Shown here one piece after another: positions 28,871 through 38,856 of a DNA stretch of 64,000 nucleotides. The stretch comes from Selenobaculum gibii (GTDB lineage: Bacteria > Bacillota > Negativicutes > ICN-92133). The notes under the pieces are model-generated. The model saw only the letters and a program-made list of their open reading frames with translations, had not been told where the DNA came from and searched no databases. The stretch's first letter is position 1, and each line of letters opens with the position of its first letter. Both the position numbers and the translations under genes were made by a program. The stretch is taken from contig NZ_CP120678.1 of the NCBI RefSeq assembly GCF_030273445.1, positions 1 through 64,000 of the forward strand, in the 5' to 3' direction.

Positions 28871-31306
28871 GTGGATTTTGGTTTAGGTAAAGTTTTACCA
28901 GTGCGTATTGAAGACGAAATGCGTAATTCTTATATTGATTATGCAATGAGCGTTATTGTTATGCGTGCTTTACCGGATGTACGTGATGGTTTAAAGCCTG
29001 TTCATCGTCGTATTTTGTATGCAATGCATGAAGCAGGAATGGCCCCAAACAAGCCGTATAAAAAATCGGCACGTATTGTTGGGGAAGTATTAGGTAAATA
29101 TCATCCGCATGGTGACAGCTCGGTTTATGAAGCCACTGTACGGATGGCACAAGATTTTTCTACGCGTTATTTACTTGTAGATGGGCATGGTAACTTTGGT
29201 TCGATTGACGGTGACTCTGCGGCGGCAATGCGTTATACAGAAGTACGTATGTCTCGTGTTGCAGAACTGATGTTAGCTGATTTAGAAAAAGAGACAGTTG
29301 ATTTTGTACCAAACTACGATGAATCTTTAAAAGAGCCTTCGGTATTGCCATCAAAAATTCCTAATTTATTAGTAAATGGTTCTGCTGGTATTGCTGTCGG
29401 CATGGCAACGAATATACCTCCGCATAACCTTGGCGAAGTCATTGATGGCGTATTGATGATGATTGATAATTCAGAGGTAACAATTAATGAATTAATGACT
29501 GCGATTAAAGGCCCAGATTTTCCAACGGGGGGCTTAATCTTAGGAACAGAAGGAATTTTTTCTGCGTATAATACTGGTCGCGGTGTTGTGAAAATGCGTG
29601 CACAGGCACGTATTGAAATAATGTCGAATGGCAAGCCGCGGATTGTTGTAACAGAGATTCCATATCAGGTGAATAAAGCGCGTTTAGTTGAAAAAATTGC
29701 AGAATTAGTGCGCGATAAATCTATTGAAGGCATTACGGATTTACGTGATGAAAGTGACCGTAAAGGGATGCGTATCGTAATTGAACTTCGTCGTGATTCT
29801 AATCCAGATGTAATTTTGAATCAATTATATAAACATACGCAAATGCAGGAAAGCTTTGGGGTTATTATGCTGGCGCTTGTAGATGGCAGACCGCGTGTTT
29901 TGAATTTGCGTGAAGTTATTTACTATTATTTAGAGCATCAAAAAGAAGTAATTACAAGAAGAACTCAATATGAACTTGCAAAAGCAAAAGCAAGGGCTCA
30001 TATTTTAGAAGGTTTACGCATTGCACTCGATCATATTGATCAAGTAATTGCGACAATCCGTCAATCTCAAACGACAGATATTGCGCGTAATGCGTTAATG
30101 GAAAGTTTTGATTTATCGGAAAAGCAAGCACAAGCAATTCTAGATTTACGGTTACAACGTTTAACTGGACTTGAACGTGAAAAAATTGATGAAGAATATA
30201 AAAACTTACTTGAAACAATTGCTTGGTTAGAATCCGTTCTCGCAGATGGACAAAAAGTATTGAATATTATCAAAGAAGAACTGACTGAAATTAAACGTAA
30301 ATTTGGTGATGGGCGTCGTACTGCAATTACCATTGATACATCAAAGATTGACATGGAAGATTTGATTGCACAAGAAGATATCGTTATTACGCTTACACAT
30401 GGCAATTATATTAAGCGTTTACCAGTCGATACATATCGTAGTCAAAAACGTGGTGGTCGTGGTGTTGCCGGCATGGGAACGAAAGAAGAAGATTTTGTAG
30501 AGCATCTGTTTGTTACAACAACGCATCATAATATTATGTTCTTTACTTCCCGCGGAAAAGTATATCGCTTAAAAGGCTATGAAATTCCGGAAGCCGGACG
30601 CACGGCGAAGGGTACGGCAATTATTAATTTATTGCCGTTAGATGCGGATGAAAAGATTACTGCTGTAATTCCAATTAGACAATTCTCACCTGGTAAATTC
30701 TTGTTTATGGCAACGAAAAAGGGAATTGTTAAGAAAACGGAATTAATGGAATACGATACAGCTCGTAAAGGTGGATTAATCGCAATTTCACTTGATGAAG
30801 ATGATGAATTAATCGGTGTAAAATTCACCAATGGCGAACAGCACTTAATTATCGGCACGCGAGATGGCATGGCAATTACATTCGCTGAAACAGATGTAAG
30901 ATCTATGGGAAGGACAGCTCGTGGTGTGATTGGAATCCGCTTAAATAAAGTCGATGAAGTCGTTGGCATGGATAAAATTAAGCGTGATGCTGAAGTCTTA
31001 ACTGTAACGGAAGAAGGTTATGGTAAGCGGACATCTACGGATGAGTATCGTGCACAAGGGCGCGGTGGTAAAGGTATTATCAACATGAAGGTTACAGAAA
31101 AAACTGGACGGGTTATTGGAATCAAAGTTGTAAAGCCAGGACAAGAATTGATTCTAATTTCTACAGAAGGCATTGTTATCCGTATGGATGTGGATGATAT
31201 CTCTGTAATTAGTCGTAATACACAAGGGGTTACATTGATGAAAACTGCTGAAAATGATAAAGTTGCATCGCTTGCGGCAGTAGAAAAAAAATCAGGAAAT
31301 GAATAA
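28871..31306 (+). CDS. gyrA: DNA gyrase subunit A
   Basis: This is the DNA-cutting subunit of gyrase (811 residues). The start [30 protein letters not shown] is typical. The quinolone-resistance region [19 protein letters not shown] has Ser at the key position. The catalytic Tyr is in [12 protein letters not shown]. The C-terminal beta-pinwheel has repeats such as [14 protein letters not shown] (the GyrA box). GTG 28871 is the start, with GAGGTGAG 8 bases upstream. It lies 22 kb from gyrB. Confidence 0.98.
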   Translation: MDFGLGKVLPVRIEDEMRNSYIDYAMSVIVMRALPDVRDGLKPVHRRILYAMHEAGMAPNKPYKKSARIVGEVLGKYHPHGDSSVYEATVRMAQDFSTRYLLVDGHGNFGSIDGDSAAAMRYTEVRMSRVAELMLADLEKETVDFVPNYDESLKEPSVLPSKIPNLLVNGSAGIAVGMATNIPPHNLGEVIDGVLMMIDNSEVTINELMTAIKGPDFPTGGLILGTEGIFSAYNTGRGVVKMRAQARIEIMSNGKPRIVVTEIPYQVNKARLVEKIAELVRDKSIEGITDLRDESDRKGMRIVIELRRDSNPDVILNQLYKHTQMQESFGVIMLALVDGRPRVLNLREVIYYYLEHQKEVITRRTQYELAKAKARAHILEGLRIALDHIDQVIATIRQSQTTDIARNALMESFDLSEKQAQAILDLRLQRLTGLEREKIDEEYKNLLETIAWLESVLADGQKVLNIIKEELTEIKRKFGDGRRTAITIDTSKIDMEDLIAQEDIVITLTHGNYIKRLPVDTYRSQKRGGRGVAGMGTKEEDFVEHLFVTTTHHNIMFFTSRGKVYRLKGYEIPEAGRTAKGTAIINLLPLDADEKITAVIPIRQFSPGKFLFMATKKGIVKKTELMEYDTARKGGLIAISLDEDDELIGVKFTNGEQHLIIGTRDGMAITFAETDVRSMGRTARGVIGIRLNKVDEVVGMDKIKRDAEVLTVTEEGYGKRTSTDEYRAQGRGGKGIINMKVTEKTGRVIGIKVVKPGQELILISTEGIVIRMDVDDISVISRNTQGVTLMKTAENDKVASLAAVEKKSGNE

Positions 31307-31317
31307 TTGATTAATGA

Positions 31318-31352
31318 AGATCACACGAGAGAAAATCCGTGTGATCTTTTTT
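31318..31352 (+). terminator. Terminator after gyrA
   Basis: Stem AGATCACACG (31318-31327) with CGTGTGATCT (31338-31347), followed by a T-run. Confidence 0.88.
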
Positions 31353-31511
31353 GCTGTTACAGACCAAGAAGTATACAGAATATTTTATGGGTAAATCAAT
31401 ATTCATTTGATATACTTAAAAAATAAATTTTAAGAAAATAAAAATAATTGGCTTCGAGTGAATTTTATGGCAGAAAAGCAATCATACTGCAAATGATTAT
31501 GGATTTTATAC

Positions 31512-31584
31512 TTATTTTTTATTTAGTTTACCAACTTCACCTGCTCTAGCCGCTTCAATAGATGCATCTATTGCCAATAAATTT
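31512..31584 (-). pseudogene. Remnant of a methyl-accepting chemotaxis protein
   Basis: Minus-strand translation reads NLLAIDASIEAARAGEVGK and then a stop at 31514-31512. This is the highly conserved hairpin tip of the chemoreceptor signalling domain (usually NLLALNAAIEAARAGE). Nothing else of the gene can be found on either side. The rest of the gap 31353-31797 holds no gene, only AT-rich sequence with a possible TATAAT near 31634. Confidence 0.7.
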
Positions 31585-31797
31585 CTTCATCTATTTATGT
31601 TTTTTTATAGGTTAATATAGAAATGTTTGGTATAATAAAAATATTGTGAGTATAAAACTGAAGAAAAATTTTTACTTTTTCGATTGTGATTTTAAAATGT
31701 GTTATTTTTATAAAAATGAATATCATATTGCTAAAGAATAGATATTTTCAGCTGATTGAAACATGGAGAAGTATATGTGGGAGTTTGATGCAAGGTC

Positions 31798-33849
31798 ATG
31801 GAAATGAAAAAGATGATAGAACCTGTTTTTTCAGTATTGGTTGTTGACGATACTTTGTTATATAGAACTATGGCAGAAAATATTTTAACAGCAGATGGTT
31901 ATCGCGTATATTGTATTGAATCGGGATTAGGCGCGATTAACTTGTTGAAAACAATAAAGCCTACGATTATTTTACTAGATATAGAAATGAAGAAGATGGA
32001 TGGCTATGAAACGTTTTCTGTAATTCGAAATTGTCCAGAAACAGCGGACATCCCAATTATTTTTATTACATCGAAAACAAAGCCTGAATATGAACTAAAA
32101 GCTTTCCAATTGGGAGCCGCTGATTATATTTCAAAACCATTTATTCCTGAAATTATGCTTAAACGTATTGACCGCGTTATACAGCTTGATTTACTGCAAA
32201 AAAAATTAGAACAGCAAGTAAAGGTAAAAGGGGAACAATTAGAAAAGATTTCTCTGCAAGCAATTTCTACGGTTGCTGCAACTGTAGATGCAAAAGGGCG
32301 TTATACGAGAGGCCATTCTGTCCGCGTAGCTAAAATTGCTGTAAGAATTGCTGAGATATTAGGATGGAAGCAGGAAAAAATAATAGAACTAAAACATATT
32401 GCTTTACTCCATGATATAGGAAAGATTGGCATTAGTGATTTAATTTTAAATAAACCAACAAAATTAACAGATGAGGAATATGAAATTGTTAAAAATCATA
32501 CTGCGATCGGTTGTGAAATATTAAAGGATATTACAGTAATAAAAAATATTTGCGATGGTGCGAAGTGGCATCATGAATGGTATGATGGAAATGGATATCC
32601 CGATGGGATTGCGGGAGAAAATATTCCTTTGACGGCCCGAATTATTGGAATCGCAGATGCCTATGATGCGATGGCATCAAGAAGATCTTATCGTAGTAGC
32701 CTGCCAAATCAATTTATCGTTTCCGAATTAACAAAGTATCGTGGAACACAGTTTGATCCTGATTTAGTAGATATTATGTTAATGTTGATTGAAGATGGAT
32801 TGGATGTAAAAGCAAGTGAACATCCGGTTTTTATTGCGGGAAATTTAGCAAGTGAAAGTCAGGCGCTATTATATCAAGTGTATAATAAGTCGGTAGAAGA
32901 AAATAGAAAAGCATTGGGGCTCGATGCACTTACGCAAGTGTACAATCGAAGATTTTTTGAATTTGAAGTAAATCATGCACTTGGTCAAGGTTATACAGGT
33001 ATTTTTATGATGCTTGATATTGATAACTATAAGCAAGTGAATGATACTTATGGTCATGTGGTGGGGGATAAACTCTTAATTTTATTGGCAGAGGTTTTTC
33101 GCAATGTATTGAGTGCGGAAGATTATGTTGGAAGGATGGGAGGAGATGAATTCGTTATCTTCCTTAATAATTCTTTTTCAGAAGATTATGTTGATACCAT
33201 AGTAAATGAAATTTCTAAAAATTTTAATGAAGAAAAATCAGAAGTAGATTATTTGAATATATGCTCATTATCCATTGGCATTGCCGTTGCAGAAAAAAGT
33301 ACAAATAAAATATCCTTTGCAAACTTGTATCGTCAGGCGGATATTGCTTTATATTCGGCAAAACAACTAGGTAAGAATAGACATGCCTACTATCATGCGA
33401 TTTTGCAGGATATCAAAAAGATTACGTTAAAAAATATTGAGCAGGATATATTATCATTTAAAAAATATGTATTTGCAAAAGAACATAATCAAAGTATATT
33501 AACTCCGCCAGAAAGGTATGAGTTAGCTTATCAAATCATTAAACGAATTTTGTCAAAGCAAAAAAACTGCCGTGTTGATATAATTATTTTAGCGATTTCA
33601 AGTGATAGTTATGTCGATCAAAAAAATATTATTAAAGAATCAAAGCAATCATTGAAAGTTGCAATTCATAAATCGTTGCGAGCAAGTGATTTTGATCTAG
33701 AGTTTGGTGAAAATCAATTCATGGTAATTCTAGCAAACGCTTCTGATGCAGTTTGTGATCGTGTAGCAGCGCGTGTGATTAAACAACATAGAATGGAAAG
33801 TGATGAAGTTGTAGAGGTACTTTATCGCAAAGCAGAAATTATATGGTAA
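31798..33849 (+). CDS. Response regulator with HD-GYP and GGDEF domains
   Basis: This 683-residue cytoplasmic signalling protein combines a receiver (residues 10-130, phospho-acceptor Asp61 in ILLDIEM), an HD-GYP c-di-GMP phosphodiesterase (about 150-340: HDIGKIG, HHEWYDGNGYPDG), a GGDEF diguanylate cyclase (about 370-540, intact GRMGGDEF, no RxxD inhibition site) and a divergent C-terminal GGDEF-like segment (about 570-680, FDLEFGENQFMVIL). It can in principle both make and break c-di-GMP. The start at 31798 has AAGG close by; a start at 31804 or 31813 is possible. Confidence 0.9.
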   Translation: MEMKKMIEPVFSVLVVDDTLLYRTMAENILTADGYRVYCIESGLGAINLLKTIKPTIILLDIEMKKMDGYETFSVIRNCPETADIPIIFITSKTKPEYELKAFQLGAADYISKPFIPEIMLKRIDRVIQLDLLQKKLEQQVKVKGEQLEKISLQAISTVAATVDAKGRYTRGHSVRVAKIAVRIAEILGWKQEKIIELKHIALLHDIGKIGISDLILNKPTKLTDEEYEIVKNHTAIGCEILKDITVIKNICDGAKWHHEWYDGNGYPDGIAGENIPLTARIIGIADAYDAMASRRSYRSSLPNQFIVSELTKYRGTQFDPDLVDIMLMLIEDGLDVKASEHPVFIAGNLASESQALLYQVYNKSVEENRKALGLDALTQVYNRRFFEFEVNHALGQGYTGIFMMLDIDNYKQVNDTYGHVVGDKLLILLAEVFRNVLSAEDYVGRMGGDEFVIFLNNSFSEDYVDTIVNEISKNFNEEKSEVDYLNICSLSIGIAVAEKSTNKISFANLYRQADIALYSAKQLGKNRHAYYHAILQDIKKITLKNIEQDILSFKKYVFAKEHNQSILTPPERYELAYQIIKRILSKQKNCRVDIIILAISSDSYVDQKNIIKESKQSLKVAIHKSLRASDFDLEFGENQFMVILANASDAVCDRVAARVIKQHRMESDEVVEVLYRKAEIIW

Positions 33850-34064
33850 GCTTGATAAGAGAAAAAAGGATTTAATTTTCCACTCTTATTGAGCTTATTT
33901 TTTTGTCTACTTTATCTCAATTCTAGTCGCTAGATTTTCTTCTGAAACGCTCATGTTTATGTTAGAATAGACAAATAGATAAACAAGTCTGTTTTAAGAG
34001 GAGTTTTAACTTTCACTGAAAGCAGCGGCGGCAGTATATTCTCGGTTTTTCAAATCAAAGAAAA

Positions 34065-34406
34065 ATGGCGGCATTAGAGATGGAAAAGACGAACTTAAGT
34101 GCAGAAATCACACGCTGGAAGAAGCAAATAAAACTTGTCCGTGAAAAAATGACAACACACCAGAAAAGACGATCTTCTTTAGATTATCTAGAAAGCTTTG
34201 ATACTTTCACAGCACTTGATGTTAGTGCGATTTTGCAGAAGTTACAGAAAAAACAAGGCGATTATACTGAAATAGAAAAAGCAAATGAGCTTTTATATTG
34301 CTTGCAGAAAAAATTAGCGGAGGCAGAACAGCAATATAAAAAGTGTCAGGAAAAAATTGCGCTAGCTCGTGATAATCGTAGTCTTGCGGGGATCCAAAGT
34401 ATGTAA
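34065..34406 (+). CDS. Hypothetical coiled-coil protein
   Basis: 113 residues, highly charged and almost entirely helical/coiled coil (EMEKTNLSAEITRWKKQIKLVREK ... KLAEAEQQYKKCQEKIALAR). Not recognised; FliJ-like chaperones look similar, but no flagellar gene is near. There is no ribosome site before ATG 34065. A good AAGAGGAG lies at 33995-34002 but in-frame stops follow it (TGA at 34017), so the 5' end may be damaged by a frameshift. Confidence 0.45.
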   Translation: MAALEMEKTNLSAEITRWKKQIKLVREKMTTHQKRRSSLDYLESFDTFTALDVSAILQKLQKKQGDYTEIEKANELLYCLQKKLAEAEQQYKKCQEKIALARDNRSLAGIQSM

Positions 34407-34646
34407 TAAAAATGCATTACCTTATTTTATCCTCCGCTCTGGTTTAATATTTGCAGAGTAGAGTAAAGCGAGTTTAATCTTTTAAAGTGGTCTTTTTGCA
34501 ATCTAGCGATTTTCTGTATATAGTCATACTTGAGATAGGGTAAATAAGACAAGTAAAGATGACTATATTCTTGAAGTAATTTTGAATAGGGAAAAAGAAA
34601 GAAGTATGATATAATACTAAAAAAATAAGTAAGGGATGTGAAAATA

Positions 34647-34982
34647 GTGAAGAAAGTAATTTTATCTTTATTGGTTATTTTATGTATGGTGAGTACGATT
34701 GGGATTGCAAAATCGGCAAACTATGTAGCAAGTGATGTTGCAACGATAAAAATACAGCAAATAGATGATCAAAAAGTAATGTTAGAAGGAACGATAGTAA
34801 GTTATTCTGGCGATGAAAGATTTGTTTTTCAAGATGCGACGGGTGAAATTGTAATGGAAATAGATAATGATGAATATCGTAATCCACACGATATCATAGG
34901 TGCACATATTCGCTCTTACTGTGAAGTTGAAGTAAAGGTATATGGTACATCTGTAGAAGCGGATCGAGTTGAAATTCTATAA
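34647..34982 (+). CDS. Secreted BOF (YgiW/YdeI-like) OB-fold protein, copy 1
   Basis: 111 residues with a signal peptide ending SIGIAKSA-like (start GTG 34647, with AAGGGA 10 bases upstream). The mature part has the BOF pattern of the YgiW/YdeI stress-tolerance family: VMLEGTIVSY, RFVFQDATGEIVMEID, and a closing VKVYGTSVEADRVEIL. It is likely periplasmic. Two paralogues lie 3.7 and 4.2 kb downstream (38380, 38857). A TATAAT-type -10 is seen at about 34610. The role is unknown; family members bind small ligands or signals. Confidence 0.8.
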   Translation: MKKVILSLLVILCMVSTIGIAKSANYVASDVATIKIQQIDDQKVMLEGTIVSYSGDERFVFQDATGEIVMEIDNDEYRNPHDIIGAHIRSYCEVEVKVYGTSVEADRVEIL

Positions 34983-35000
34983 ATTTTTTATATGCAAATA

Positions 35001-35044
35001 AAAAGATGATGTTTTAATCGCTTTGTTAAAACATCATCTTTTTT
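35001..35044. terminator. Bidirectional terminator between BOF copy 1 and oadB
   Basis: 16-bp stem (35001-35016 with 35027-35042) with A/T runs outside. It serves two convergent genes. Confidence 0.9.
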
Positions 35045-35048
35045 ATCG

Positions 35049-36182
35049 TTATTTTGCACCAAGAAAAGCAAGAAGAATACCGCCAGAAATTGCTGTGCCA
35101 AATACACCAGCAAGGTTTGGCCCCATTGCATGCATGATAAGAAAATTGTATTTATTTTCTTGCAGTCCAACGACGTGAGAAACCCGGGCGGCTATCGGTA
35201 CCGATGCAATGCCGGCAGAACCAATGAGTGGATTAATCTTGCCTCTACTGATTTTGTTCATAATACGGGCACCAATAACGCCAGAAGCTGTACCGAAGAC
35301 GAAGGCGATAAGCCCTAAGACGATAATGAGAAGCGTATCCCAGGTTAAGAAGGAATTTGCATCCATTGTTGAGCCGATGGCGACTGTTAAAACTAATGTT
35401 ACTATATTTAATAGTGTATTTGATGCTGTTTCTGCTAATCGGTCCACGCATAAACATTCTCTAAGTAGATTACCAAGCATAAGCATTGTAATAAGCGGTG
35501 CAACAGGCGGTAAAAATAAATTTACGATAATGGCGATAACGATGGGAAAAACGATTTTTTCCAAACGAGAAACGTAACGTGGTTGTTGCATAATGATGTT
35601 ACGTTCTTCCTTTGTAGTCAGCAAGCGCATAATTGGCGGCTGAATCAGTGGCATAAGTGCCATATAAGAATATGCTGCAACCGAAATTTGTGGCAATAAA
35701 TGCGGGGCGAGTTTCATCGTAACGTAAATTGCCATTGGCCCATCGGCTCCGCCAATAATACCGATTGCCGAAGCTTCGGCAAGTGAAAATCCTAATAATT
35801 TAGCGCCAATTAAAGAAACGAAGATTCCTAGATGGGCAGCTGCGCCAAGAATGACTAAACTAGGATTGGCTATCATCGGGCCAAAATCAGTCATTGCCCC
35901 AATTCCAAGAAAAATTAGAGGCGGAATAATCAATAATTCTACGCCTTGATATGCATAATGAAATAATCCTCCGGGTTTTGTTAAATCTGAACCAGGAACA
36001 TTTGCGACGATACATGCTAACCCAATGCCAACCAATAAAAATGGCTCGTATTTTTTGATGATTCCTAAATAAAGAAGAATTCCGCCCACGATAATCATTA
36101 CGATATTACCCCACCATAGATCAAGTAAACCGGTTTGATTTAATAATTCTGCCATTAATGTTGAGAACTGCTCATACATCAT
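35049..36182 (-). CDS. oadB: Sodium ion-translocating decarboxylase beta subunit
   Basis: This integral membrane subunit of Na+ pumps couples carboxyl-biotin decarboxylation (oxaloacetate, methylmalonyl-CoA or glutaconyl-CoA) to Na+ export. The 377-residue protein has about nine helices and the hallmark GIIGGADGPMAIYVTMKLAP with the conserved Asp, plus PLIGSAGIASVPIAARVSHVVG and HAMGPNLAGVFGTAISGG. ATG 36182 follows GGGGGA. No alpha subunit or biotin carrier is encoded nearby, so the rest of the complex is elsewhere. Confidence 0.93.
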   Translation of the reverse strand: MMYEQFSTLMAELLNQTGLLDLWWGNIVMIIVGGILLYLGIIKKYEPFLLVGIGLACIVANVPGSDLTKPGGLFHYAYQGVELLIIPPLIFLGIGAMTDFGPMIANPSLVILGAAAHLGIFVSLIGAKLLGFSLAEASAIGIIGGADGPMAIYVTMKLAPHLLPQISVAAYSYMALMPLIQPPIMRLLTTKEERNIIMQQPRYVSRLEKIVFPIVIAIIVNLFLPPVAPLITMLMLGNLLRECLCVDRLAETASNTLLNIVTLVLTVAIGSTMDANSFLTWDTLLIIVLGLIAFVFGTASGVIGARIMNKISRGKINPLIGSAGIASVPIAARVSHVVGLQENKYNFLIMHAMGPNLAGVFGTAISGGILLAFLGAK

Positions 36183-36206
36183 TAAGTCCCCCAATCAATA
36201 TGATAT

Positions 36207-36350
36207 TTATTTATCCTCTTCTACTTCTCCTAACTTATTTAAATAAGGGAATAAATATAAAACACCACCGATAAAAGCAATAAATATAAAACTGAGGAAA
36301 AAATCAATCACACTTAATAAAGCTGCTCCTTGTAATGTATCGGGAATCAT
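36207..36350 (-). CDS. Small membrane subunit of the decarboxylase (OadG/MmdE-like)
   Basis: A 47-residue frame starts at ATG 36350 with GAGAGGTG 6 bases upstream. It has one membrane helix (VIDFFLSFIFIAFIGGVLYLF) and an acidic, charged tail (NKLGEVEEDK). It lies 24 bases upstream of oadB on the same strand. Small single-helix subunits (gamma/delta/epsilon) stabilise such Na+ pumps; position and topology make that the best guess. There is no sequence motif to separate the classes. Confidence 0.65.
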   Translation of the reverse strand: MIPDTLQGAALLSVIDFFLSFIFIAFIGGVLYLFPYLNKLGEVEEDK

Positions 36351-36363
36351 AAAAAACACCTCT

Positions 36364-36789
36364 CTAAATTTTTTGATTCGTTAGAAAACGGGTCCGTTGC
36401 CGAGCTTTTTTTAGTAGAGCTTCTTGCTCTACAACGGAGCGCCGATGCATTCCATAACCAACTTCACCCTGTTCATCCCAAGCGTCAATTTTCATTACAA
36501 TTTCATGCTCACCAAGTTCAATAATAGAAGTTTTTACGGTAATAGTCATTCCAAGACTTGTTGCTGCAGTATGGGTAAACTCAGTAGAGTGACCGATACT
36601 GATAAATCCTTCCGGTAAATACGGATCTACGGTTTCAACGGCGGCTTTAATTACCATACCGATACAGGCTGGTGTCGCTAACAATTCATTTAGCTCCTTT
36701 GAATAGTTACCAGCGGTATCTGATTTTTGAACAACGTGACGAATAATAGAGTTTTGACCGATTGAGAAAATTTTTCTTATATCTAACAT
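36364..36789 (-). CDS. Hotdog-fold thioesterase (FlK-like)
   Basis: 141 residues. The pattern VVQKSDTAGNYSKELNELLATPACIGMVIKAAVE (Thr and Glu of the catalytic site) and SIGHSTEFTHTAATSLG (His region) matches the fluoroacetyl-CoA thioesterase-like family, here probably acting on a short acyl-CoA. GYGMHRRSVV near the C-terminus is also typical. ATG 36789 is chosen because GGGAGGGATG precedes it. It lies 13 bases upstream of the small subunit gene, so it may be co-transcribed with the decarboxylase genes. Confidence 0.85.
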   Translation of the reverse strand: MLDIRKIFSIGQNSIIRHVVQKSDTAGNYSKELNELLATPACIGMVIKAAVETVDPYLPEGFISIGHSTEFTHTAATSLGMTITVKTSIIELGEHEIVMKIDAWDEQGEVGYGMHRRSVVEQEALLKKARQRTRFLTNQKI

Positions 36790-36984
36790 ACTCATCCCTC
36801 CCAATATTTTATATATAGCTATATATAATTGACTTTTTAAAATATTCTGAAAATATTCTCTTTTCTTCATTGTAGCCGAATAGTTTTCAAAAGTGAAATA
36901 TCAATAAATCATAATATTCATGCATGATGGTTATGGTTGGATGATAATCCGGATATAGGAAAATTTACATATGCGTTTTAAAGG

Positions 36985-37715
36985 AAATATTTATGATTTT
37001 GTACGAGTTTATTCGTTTTAAATTTTGCTATTTAATTTATTCTGTTCATTTTCATATGCAAGTGAAGCTGTAGATGAATCAAAGGTGGTACGGGTAGGCT
37101 TATTGAATTATTCCACATTCATGGAAGAAAAAAATTATTCTCTATGATACAATGTTAGAATGTATTCAAGCAGTAAATGGTGGAAAAGCGGATGTTACTG
37201 AATAGTAAGCTTGAAGTGATAAGTGAGTTAGATAAAGGCAGTACTTTTTGGGTTGATGTTAACTTCAAGGTTGTGGATAAAAATATAGAATATGTTAGCA
37301 AAGAAAATACAGTGCAACATATTCCGGATTATAAGGGAAAACGTGTTTTAATTGTTGAAGATAATGATTTGAATGCGGAGATTATAGGAAGCGTTTTAGG
37401 ACTGACAAAAGCCACGCTTGACTATGCAGTAAATGGTCAAGAAGCTTGTATTTTATTTGAGTTGTCGCTGTATCATTACTATGATGCAGTTTTTATGGAT
37501 ATTATGATGCCTATTATGGATGGATATACAGCGACAATGTATATTAGAAATTTAGCATGCCCAGATGCAAAAAGTATTTTGATTATCGCATTGTCTGCTA
37601 ACGCTTTTGAAGATGATAAGAAAAGATCGCTCATTGTGGAATGAATGAACATTGCGTAAAACCAATCGAAAAGTAGGGGTTATTTAACGCATTAAATAAA
37701 TACTTAAAATAAAAA
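36985..37715 (+). pseudogene. Decayed hybrid sensor histidine kinase
   Basis: Fragments of one gene remain. 37028-37146 reads CSFSYASEAVDESKVVRVGLLNYS, a secretion signal end and start of a solute-binding (SBP3) sensor domain, then TGA. About 37144-37200 reads YDTMLECIQAVNGGKAD. From 37198 the ATPase tail LEVISELDKGSTFWVDVNF joins a receiver domain (VLIVEDNDLNAEI, MDIMMPIMDG) that breaks at 37643 and continues out of frame as GMNEHCVKPIEK. The HisKA and most of the ATPase domain are deleted. Confidence 0.75.
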
Positions 37716-37754
37716 CAAACATGTCAGTTCATTCTGACATGTTTGTTTTTATTA
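37711..37754. terminator. Terminator between the kinase remnant and desulfoferrodoxin
   Basis: 17-bp stem AAAAACAAACATGTCAG (37711-37727) with CTGACATGTTTGTTTTT (37734-37750). It works in both directions. Confidence 0.9.
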
Positions 37755-37757
37755 GTA

Positions 37758-38162
37758 TTATTTAGCTACATTTGATTTCCATAATCCGTGAATGTTGCAA
37801 TAAGCATAGACATCTATATTTGTTGCTCCGCAAATGCAGAAAGTTGCTTCAGGAGCTTGTCCTGGTTTTAAATTTACACGCTGGATTGTATCACCGTACA
37901 CTACGCTAATCCATTCAATATAATGCGCTTCAATCATCGGATGTTCTGCACTGCCAACTTTAACGGAAAGTTTGTTTTCGTCAACAAAGGTTGCAACAGG
38001 CAGGTGCTTTTCAGTAGATGCTTCTACTGTATTTGGTGCTAATAAATCCATTTCTTTACCGCAACAGATTGTTTTTGCTGATGCAGGGCGAGTTCCGTTA
38101 TTTAGCACTTCAACAACATGACCGCAAATAGAACATTTGTAAATTTTTAACTCATTAGACAT
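37758..38162 (-). CDS. dfx: Desulfoferrodoxin (superoxide reductase)
   Basis: This non-haem iron enzyme of anaerobes reduces superoxide to peroxide without making oxygen (134 residues). The N-terminal desulforedoxin-type centre has YKCSICG and CCGKEM. The active-site Fe ligands are in EKHLPV, SAEHPMIEAHYIEW and the C-terminal YCNIHGLWK (Cys and His). ATG 38162 has AAGGAGG 8 bases upstream; the TTG two codons before is not needed. It is monocistronic. It marks the host as an oxygen-exposed anaerobe. Confidence 0.95.
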   Translation of the reverse strand: MSNELKIYKCSICGHVVEVLNNGTRPASAKTICCGKEMDLLAPNTVEASTEKHLPVATFVDENKLSVKVGSAEHPMIEAHYIEWISVVYGDTIQRVNLKPGQAPEATFCICGATNIDVYAYCNIHGLWKSNVAK

Positions 38163-38379
38163 AAACAAAGCCTCCTTAAAATTTTAAAAAATTGATAATG
38201 GTTTTTAAATAATAATTTGTTTGTACTCAACAGTATATATTAGGCAAAAAATATCCAAATCCTTCTTTTAAAAAGAAATATTTTCTCACATGCTTTTAGC
38301 AAATATGATATAATATAAATAAAGAAAAGAACTTGATTATAGGTGCCTAATATTAGTTCCAATGAGGGAGATGGCAGGT

Positions 38380-38712
38380 ATGAAAAAGTTTGGGTTGATT
38401 TTATTGATAATGATTTTTTTCTCGAGTGCAGTTGTTTTTGCAAATGCTACGGATTATATTGCCAGCAATATTGCAGCGGTTAAAAGTCAGAGAATTGATG
38501 GTCAGAGTGTTGTATTAGAAGGGCAGATTATTGGGTGTCATGACGATGGAAAGATGGCTTTTCGCGATAAGACAGGGGATATTTCCGTGGAGATCAGCGA
38601 TGACGCTTACGATGGTCGTGATATAATGAATGTCCCAGTCCAAATTTATGGTCAAGTTTGTGCCGATTTTTATACAATTAAAATCTATGTTGTTGATATA
38701 GAATTTTTATAA
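38380..38712 (+). CDS. Secreted BOF (YgiW/YdeI-like) OB-fold protein, copy 2
   Basis: 110 residues from ATG 38380 (GAGGGAG upstream), with a signal peptide MKKFGLILLIMIFFSSAVVFANA. The mature part shares the family pattern with copy 1: YIASNIAAVKSQRIDGQSVVLEGQIIGCHDDGKMAFRDKTGDISVEISDD by segments. It lies 145 bases upstream of copy 3, separated by a terminator, so each copy probably has its own promoter (a TATAATAT is seen at about 38310). Confidence 0.8.
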   Translation: MKKFGLILLIMIFFSSAVVFANATDYIASNIAAVKSQRIDGQSVVLEGQIIGCHDDGKMAFRDKTGDISVEISDDAYDGRDIMNVPVQIYGQVCADFYTIKIYVVDIEFL

Positions 38713-38725
38713 AGTAAGATAATAA

Positions 38726-38778
38726 AAATGGAGGATAAAAGTAATTAAAAATAGATTACTTGATACTCCATTTTTTAC
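38726..38778 (+). terminator. Possible terminator between BOF copies 2 and 3
   Basis: AAAATGGAG (38727-38735) pairs with CTCCATTTT (38767-38775) around an AT-rich loop that holds a smaller AAGTAAT / ATTACTT stem, followed by TTTT. Confidence 0.65.
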
Positions 38779-38856
38779 TTATTTTTACGATAAATTTATT
38801 GACCTTATTGTAAAGTTTTGTTATTGTAAAGGAGAAGTTCTAGAGAGGGTGATGGA

